This document shows positions 60,843-64,000 of a stretch of 64,000 bases of DNA, piece by piece. The notes under the pieces were generated by a model. The model worked only from the letters and a program-made list of their open reading frames with translations, did no database searches and had not been told where the DNA came from. Origin of the DNA: Bacillus norwichensis (GTDB lineage Bacteria; Bacillota; Bacilli; Bacillales; Bacillaceae_C); the NCBI RefSeq assembly GCF_014836955.1, contig NZ_JACSPV010000017.1, positions 22,294 through 86,293 on the forward strand, written 5' to 3'. Every line of letters starts with the position of its first letter. The stretch's first letter is position 1. A program made the position numbers and the translations under genes.

Positions 60843-62111
60843 TTAGTTGGTTGTAAGGTCATTTGGCCTGGAGGGGGAAGGATTTTTTCCTTTAAGTTTC
60901 TTAATATCGCTCCGGATAATAAGTGATACGATAAAAGCGACAACAAATAAGACTGAAAAAAATAACAAGCTGTTTCCATAGCTTCCTGTTACATCTTTAA
61001 TTTTAGCTGCAAACAAAGGACCAGCGAGACCAGCTGCGGACCATGCTGTTAATACATAGCCGTGAATGGCTCCAAGCTGCTTTGTTCCAAAGATATCTCC
61101 GATGTAAGCAGGAATACAGGAGAATCCTCCACCGTAGCAGGTTAGTATGACCGCAAGCATAATCTGAAACAAAATCGATACATTTGTGAATGGCAGAAGA
61201 GTGAACAAAACGATTTGGATAATAAAGAAAATCGTATATGTGTTTGGACGGCCGATATAGTCGGAGGCACTTGCCCAGCCTATCCGTCCAAGTCCGTTAA
61301 AAATCCCAAGCACGCCTACCAATGCTGCAGCTTCGATGGAGGAAAGGCCGATGCTTTCCTGTGCAAGAGGACTGGCAGCAGATAAAATGGCAATGCCGCA
61401 GGTGACATTGATAAAAAGCATGATCCACAAATAATAAAAACGGGGTGTTTTTACTGCCTCATTAGCTGTAAGCTGAGAAAGATCCGTTGATACTTTTCCA
61501 GACTCCATTTTTTCCTTGAAACCTTTAGGTACCCATCCCTCCGGCGGTTTTGCAAGATATAGGGAAGAGGATGTCATGACTACAAAATAAACTGCCCCCA
61601 AGATAAAGAAGGTATTGGCGATGCCTACGGATTTTATGAGGACGTCCATAATTGGACTGCTAATGGCGGCTGCAAAGCCAAATCCCATAATCGCCATTCC
61701 TGTAGCCATTCCTCTTCTATCAGGAAACCATTTGACTAGAGTAGAAACTGGAGCAATGTAACCAACCCCAAGTCCAATTCCTCCAATGACACCATAGCAT
61801 ATGTAAAGTAAAGGCAATGAACCTAACTTTACTGCAAACCCTGTACAGAAAACCCCAATTCCAAAAAATAACGAAGAAAGAAGGCCTGCTTTACGTGGAC
61901 CATGCTTTTCAACAAAGTGTCCAAGGAAAGCAGCAGAAAGCCCTAGGAACAAAATTGCTAGACTGAATGTAAGCTGTACCTGGCTTGCTGTCCAATTGAA
62001 TTCTTTCATCAGGGGATTTGTAAAGTTGCTCCAGGCATAGACTGATCCGATTGAAATATGTATGCCAACTGCGGAAGCAACGATCAGCCACCTATTTTTC
62101 AGTTTCTCCAT
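60843..62111 (-). CDS. OFA family MFS transporter (oxalate/formate antiporter type)
   Basis: Major facilitator of 422 aa with twelve helices. Signature of the OFA family: RWLIVASAVGIHISIGSVYAW at TM1 (given as RWLIVASAVG and IHISIGSVYAW), FVEKHGPRKAGLLSSLFFG with motif A, and GIGLGVGYIAPVSTLVKWFPDRRGMATG (read as GIGLGVGYIAPVSTL and VKWFPDRRGMATG). The start is placed at 62111, because AAGGAGG lies just before it; an ATG five codons upstream overlaps that site. Family members exchange oxalate/formate or carry other monocarboxylates; the substrate is not determined. Confidence 0.88.
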   Translation of the reverse strand: MEKLKNRWLIVASAVGIHISIGSVYAWSNFTNPLMKEFNWTASQVQLTFSLAILFLGLSAAFLGHFVEKHGPRKAGLLSSLFFGIGVFCTGFAVKLGSLPLLYICYGVIGGIGLGVGYIAPVSTLVKWFPDRRGMATGMAIMGFGFAAAISSPIMDVLIKSVGIANTFFILGAVYFVVMTSSSLYLAKPPEGWVPKGFKEKMESGKVSTDLSQLTANEAVKTPRFYYLWIMLFINVTCGIAILSAASPLAQESIGLSSIEAAALVGVLGIFNGLGRIGWASASDYIGRPNTYTIFFIIQIVLFTLLPFTNVSILFQIMLAVILTCYGGGFSCIPAYIGDIFGTKQLGAIHGYVLTAWSAAGLAGPLFAAKIKDVTGSYGNSLLFFSVLFVVAFIVSLIIRSDIKKLKGKNPSPSRPNDLTTN

Positions 62112-62202
62112 TTTTTCCTCCTTCATGAGATAGCTATTGCTTATGAAAACGCTAGCAAATTATGAAATATCAAAAGCTTGAAGTTATGAGTATTTATTAA
62201 GC

Positions 62203-62370
62203 TTTAACTTCATTCAACAGAAGTCTCCCACTTCTGTAAGTGGTGAATGTATATTGGTATTCCATTCTTGGTTCGAATGTCAGCTGAATAAAGTTAAATT
62301 CACCAGCGGATGCCACAGATTTTCAGAGGAATTTTATCGGGCAAAGCTCGATAAAATCTGGGTGTATTTG
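62203..62370 (+). repeat. dispersed repeat family A, copy A4
   Basis: TTTAACTTCATTCAACAGAA, then CCCACTTCTGTAAGTGGTGA, the inverse end GCTGAATAAAGTTAAA, right module CACCAGCGGATGCCACAGAT, hairpin ATTTTATCG / CGATAAAAT, and a shortened terminal unit ending GTGTATTTG. It lies upstream of the OFA carrier gene (divergent). Confidence 0.8.
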
Positions 62371-62394
62371 ATAAATAATAAAGACTAGCCCGCC

Positions 62395-62483
62395 AAACAA
62401 AAAACCACCGCGAAAGAAAGCCTACCGAGGGATAAGCGATTTGCGGTGGTTAGTCTTTAACAGGTTCGCTGCCAAGTGCCAAC
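62395..62483 (-). repeat. repeat family C, copy C2 (stand-alone)
   Basis: Shares the 43-nt block of C1 (GTTGGCACTTGGCAGCGAAC, CTGTTAAAGACTAACCACCG and CAAA on minus). The hairpin arms CCACCGC / GCGGTGG are kept while the loop sequence is different. TTTTTT follows on the minus strand. There is no gene upstream on that strand for at least 1.5 kb, so it is not needed as a gene terminator. Confidence 0.65.
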
Positions 62484-62891
62484 CATTTGAACATTAAGTC
62501 GTTACTCAACTTTACAGTCAATTTGATATTTCGGTATACATGTTAACATATTTGTCACAATTTTAATAGAGAAAAAGGTTAGAGAATTCTCAGTTTAAAC
62601 AAAGCAGAGAGAGACAATTCAAAAATAAAAAAGATAAGTTGGACATTTTTGGGAGTGTGGAAAGAGGGATACTACTTCAGCATATTGAAAGGTTTAGCAG
62701 GAAAAGATGTTAATAGCTGGCTAATTATCTAATCGAGTAAACTGCTTTTCAGAGAGGCTTTATTAACTCAGATTGATGTATTTCAAGCCTAGGTTGGTTT
62801 TATCGCGGAATGAGCAATAGCGCATTTCGTATATGAAAATGGTATAATGGGCAGTAATTTAAAGGTTATTCTCCGAAGGAAGGTAGATCAT
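62484..62891. other. intergenic region upstream of cvfB
   Basis: About 400 nt, AT-rich, no open frame with a ribosome site apart from cvfB itself. A possible -10 box TATAAT at 62842-62847 (in GGTATAATGGG) fits a promoter for cvfB. On minus, TTGACT-N18-TTAATG near 62494-62523 could start a transcript into repeat C2. Confidence 0.45.
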
Positions 62892-63761
62892 ATGTCGAGA
62901 CTAGAAGCAGGGACAGTTGTTCAATTATTTGAGGCGCGTGAGGTGCCGTTTGGATATTTTTTAACAGATGGAGAAGAAGACGTCTTGCTTCATCATACGG
63001 AAGTTCCGGATGACTTCGATTCGCAAGAGGAACAGACCGTCTTTTTATATCAAGATCACGAAGGGAGGTTGGCGGCTACCTTAACAATTCCTGAAGTAAG
63101 GCAAGGGCATTTTGGTTGGGCAGAAGTGGTGGAAGTCAAAGAAAACCTGGGTGTTTTCATACATATTGGTTTACAGAAAGATATTCTTGTTTCAAAGGAT
63201 GATTTGCCTGAGCTATTCCGGTTATGGCCTGCAAAGGGAGACAAGCTTTATTGCAGCTTGAAAACAGATAAAAAGAATAGACTCTTTGGAAAGCTTGCGG
63301 TAGAAGACGATATTCGGAAACTTGCAAAGCTTGCTGATAAAAATATATTCAATAAAAACGTAAAGGGCACAGTTTACCGCCTTTTGTTAGAGGGTTCAAA
63401 TATTATAACCGAAGAAGGGTATCTTGGTTTTATCCATGAATCGGAAAGAACGAGAGAGCCGCGACTCGGTCAATTGGTTGAAGGAAGAGTGATTGGAGTT
63501 AAAGAGGATGGGTCCATCAACTTATCACTTCTTCCGAGAGCGTATGAGGTTATTGATGAGGATGCAGAGCGTATATATAGTTATCTGATCAGCCGCGGTG
63601 GAAATATGCCTTACGGGGATAAGTCGCTACCGGAAGATATAAAAGCACGTTTTCAAATGAGTAAAGGCTCTTTTAAACGGGCTTTAGGCAAGTTGATGAA
63701 AGAGAGAATGGTTATCCAAAAGGATGGCTGGACCCACTTAGTAGATCATGAAAAAAAATAG
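62892..63761 (+). CDS. cvfB: S1-domain RNA-binding protein CvfB (YitL)
   Basis: RNA-binding protein of 289 aa with three S1-type domains and a C-terminal winged helix: EAGTVVQLFEAREVPFGYFL (first), WAEVVEVKENLGVFIHIGLQ (second), LVEGRVIGVKEDGSINLSLL (third) and the terminal helix region GSFKRALGKLMKERMVIQK. CvfB is a virulence regulator in Staphylococcus; the Bacillus homologue is YitL. The ATG at 62892 follows GAAGGAAGG; an upstream in-frame ATG overlaps the promoter. Terminator behind it carries a group II intron at its 3' foot. Confidence 0.92.
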   Translation: MSRLEAGTVVQLFEAREVPFGYFLTDGEEDVLLHHTEVPDDFDSQEEQTVFLYQDHEGRLAATLTIPEVRQGHFGWAEVVEVKENLGVFIHIGLQKDILVSKDDLPELFRLWPAKGDKLYCSLKTDKKNRLFGKLAVEDDIRKLAKLADKNIFNKNVKGTVYRLLLEGSNIITEEGYLGFIHESERTREPRLGQLVEGRVIGVKEDGSINLSLLPRAYEVIDEDAERIYSYLISRGGNMPYGDKSLPEDIKARFQMSKGSFKRALGKLMKERMVIQKDGWTHLVDHEKK

Positions 63762-63801
63762 GTTCTTGAATCTTAAACCGGTTGGTTTTGGAGCAGGGGT
63801 T

Positions 63802-63831
63802 AATCCGACGTTAAAAGCGTCGGATTTTTTG
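63802..63831 (+). terminator. terminator of cvfB
   Basis: Perfect 9-bp stem AATCCGACG (63802-63810) / CGTCGGATT (63818-63826) with a 7-nt loop and TTTTGG, ending exactly at the 5' end of the intron. Confidence 0.9.
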
Positions 63832-64000
63832 GTGTGCCGGGCATGTTCATCAACTTGACGGTGAAAGTCCGTTATGGGCGTTGGGATATGCGAATCATTA
63901 GCTAAAGACAAGGGTGTCCATGGTGACGTGGAATCTGAAGGAAGTCGGAGGCAAATCCTCGGTCTGAGGTACACGAACCACATTCGAGGTTTCTGTTTCT
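63832..64000 (+). mobile_element. group IIC intron, 5' part (truncated by the window end)
   Basis: Begins with the 5' boundary GTGTGCC and continues with GGGCATG. Strong class C matches follow: CAAGGGTGTCCATGGTGAC, TGGAATCTGAAGGAAG, GGCAAATCCTCGGTCTGAGG and TACACGAAC. These correspond to domain I of the group IIC type such as the Oceanobacillus iheyensis intron. It is inserted directly behind the terminator of cvfB, the usual target of class C introns. Only 169 nt lie in the window; the reverse transcriptase gene and 3' end should follow downstream. Confidence 0.93.

Noticed and set aside
1..64000. CRISPR array, tRNA or rRNA genes, prophage.
   Set aside because: No regular short repeats with spacers, no cloverleaf or rRNA-like sequence and no phage genes were recognised by eye; small tRNA genes could still be missed without a scan.

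Overview
The window looks like chromosome from a motile, spore-forming member of the Bacillaceae. Codon use and base composition are those of a moderately low-GC Bacillus relative. It carries an alpha/beta-type small acid-soluble spore protein, a Spo0E-type phosphatase and a sporulenol-type squalene cyclase. From about 36 to 59 kb the gene order follows the known Bacillus subtilis ykr-ykv-yku region: K+ transporter, membrane acyltransferase, ogt, spo0E, clpE, ykvI, ykvS, ykwC, ykyB, ykuJ, ykuL, ccpC, ykuU, ykuV. Many B. subtilis genes of that stretch are missing. No rRNA, tRNA, CRISPR array or prophage was seen.

Layout. 0.1-11.3 kb: a chemotaxis cluster with three closely related MCPs, two CheW, CheA, CheY, CheR and CheB. 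It has no CheC, CheD or CheV, and a sigma-D promoter lies in front of the first cheW. 11.6-19.4 kb: metabolic and membrane genes (D-malate/tartrate dehydrogenase, flavin reductase, YueD-type SDR, squalene cyclase on the minus strand, DUF2515, RDD, EamA). 19.6-26.0 kb: glycolate/lactate oxidase glcE-glcF-glcD followed by a lactate permease. 26.1-29.3 kb: a TetR regulator with two operators, driving an ABC exporter. 29.7-35.6 kb: RF3, an RND pump, and a TerC-family Mn exporter behind a yybP-ykoY Mn2+ riboswitch. 36-46.8 kb: SASP, K+ channel subunit, meso-DAP dehydrogenase, B12-radical SAM protein, acyltransferase, ogt, spo0E, clpE with CtsR operators, ykvI. 47-58.9 kb: lipoprotein, CPBP protease, ykvS, an atypical SDR, ykwC, ykyB, ykuJ, cbpB/darB, two MFS pumps, ccpC, peroxiredoxin and thioredoxin-like ykuU-ykuV. 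59-63.8 kb: fdhD, DUF2294 and an OFA-family MFS carrier on the minus strand, then cvfB. The window ends inside the 5' part of a group IIC intron placed directly behind a transcription terminator.

The feature least explained by genes is a set of dispersed intergenic repeats. Family A is a structured unit starting TTTAACTTCATTCAGC (seven full, deleted or partial copies). Family B is an element of about 180-330 bp, often ending in CGCTTTTCTTA. Family D is a segment shared by two intergenic regions. Family C is a two-copy hairpin unit. Several copies touch or overlap stop codons of the neighbouring genes, and one family A copy lies in the leader of the sigma-D chemotaxis transcript. A short C-rich transcript ending in a strong terminator is proposed near 49.3 kb.
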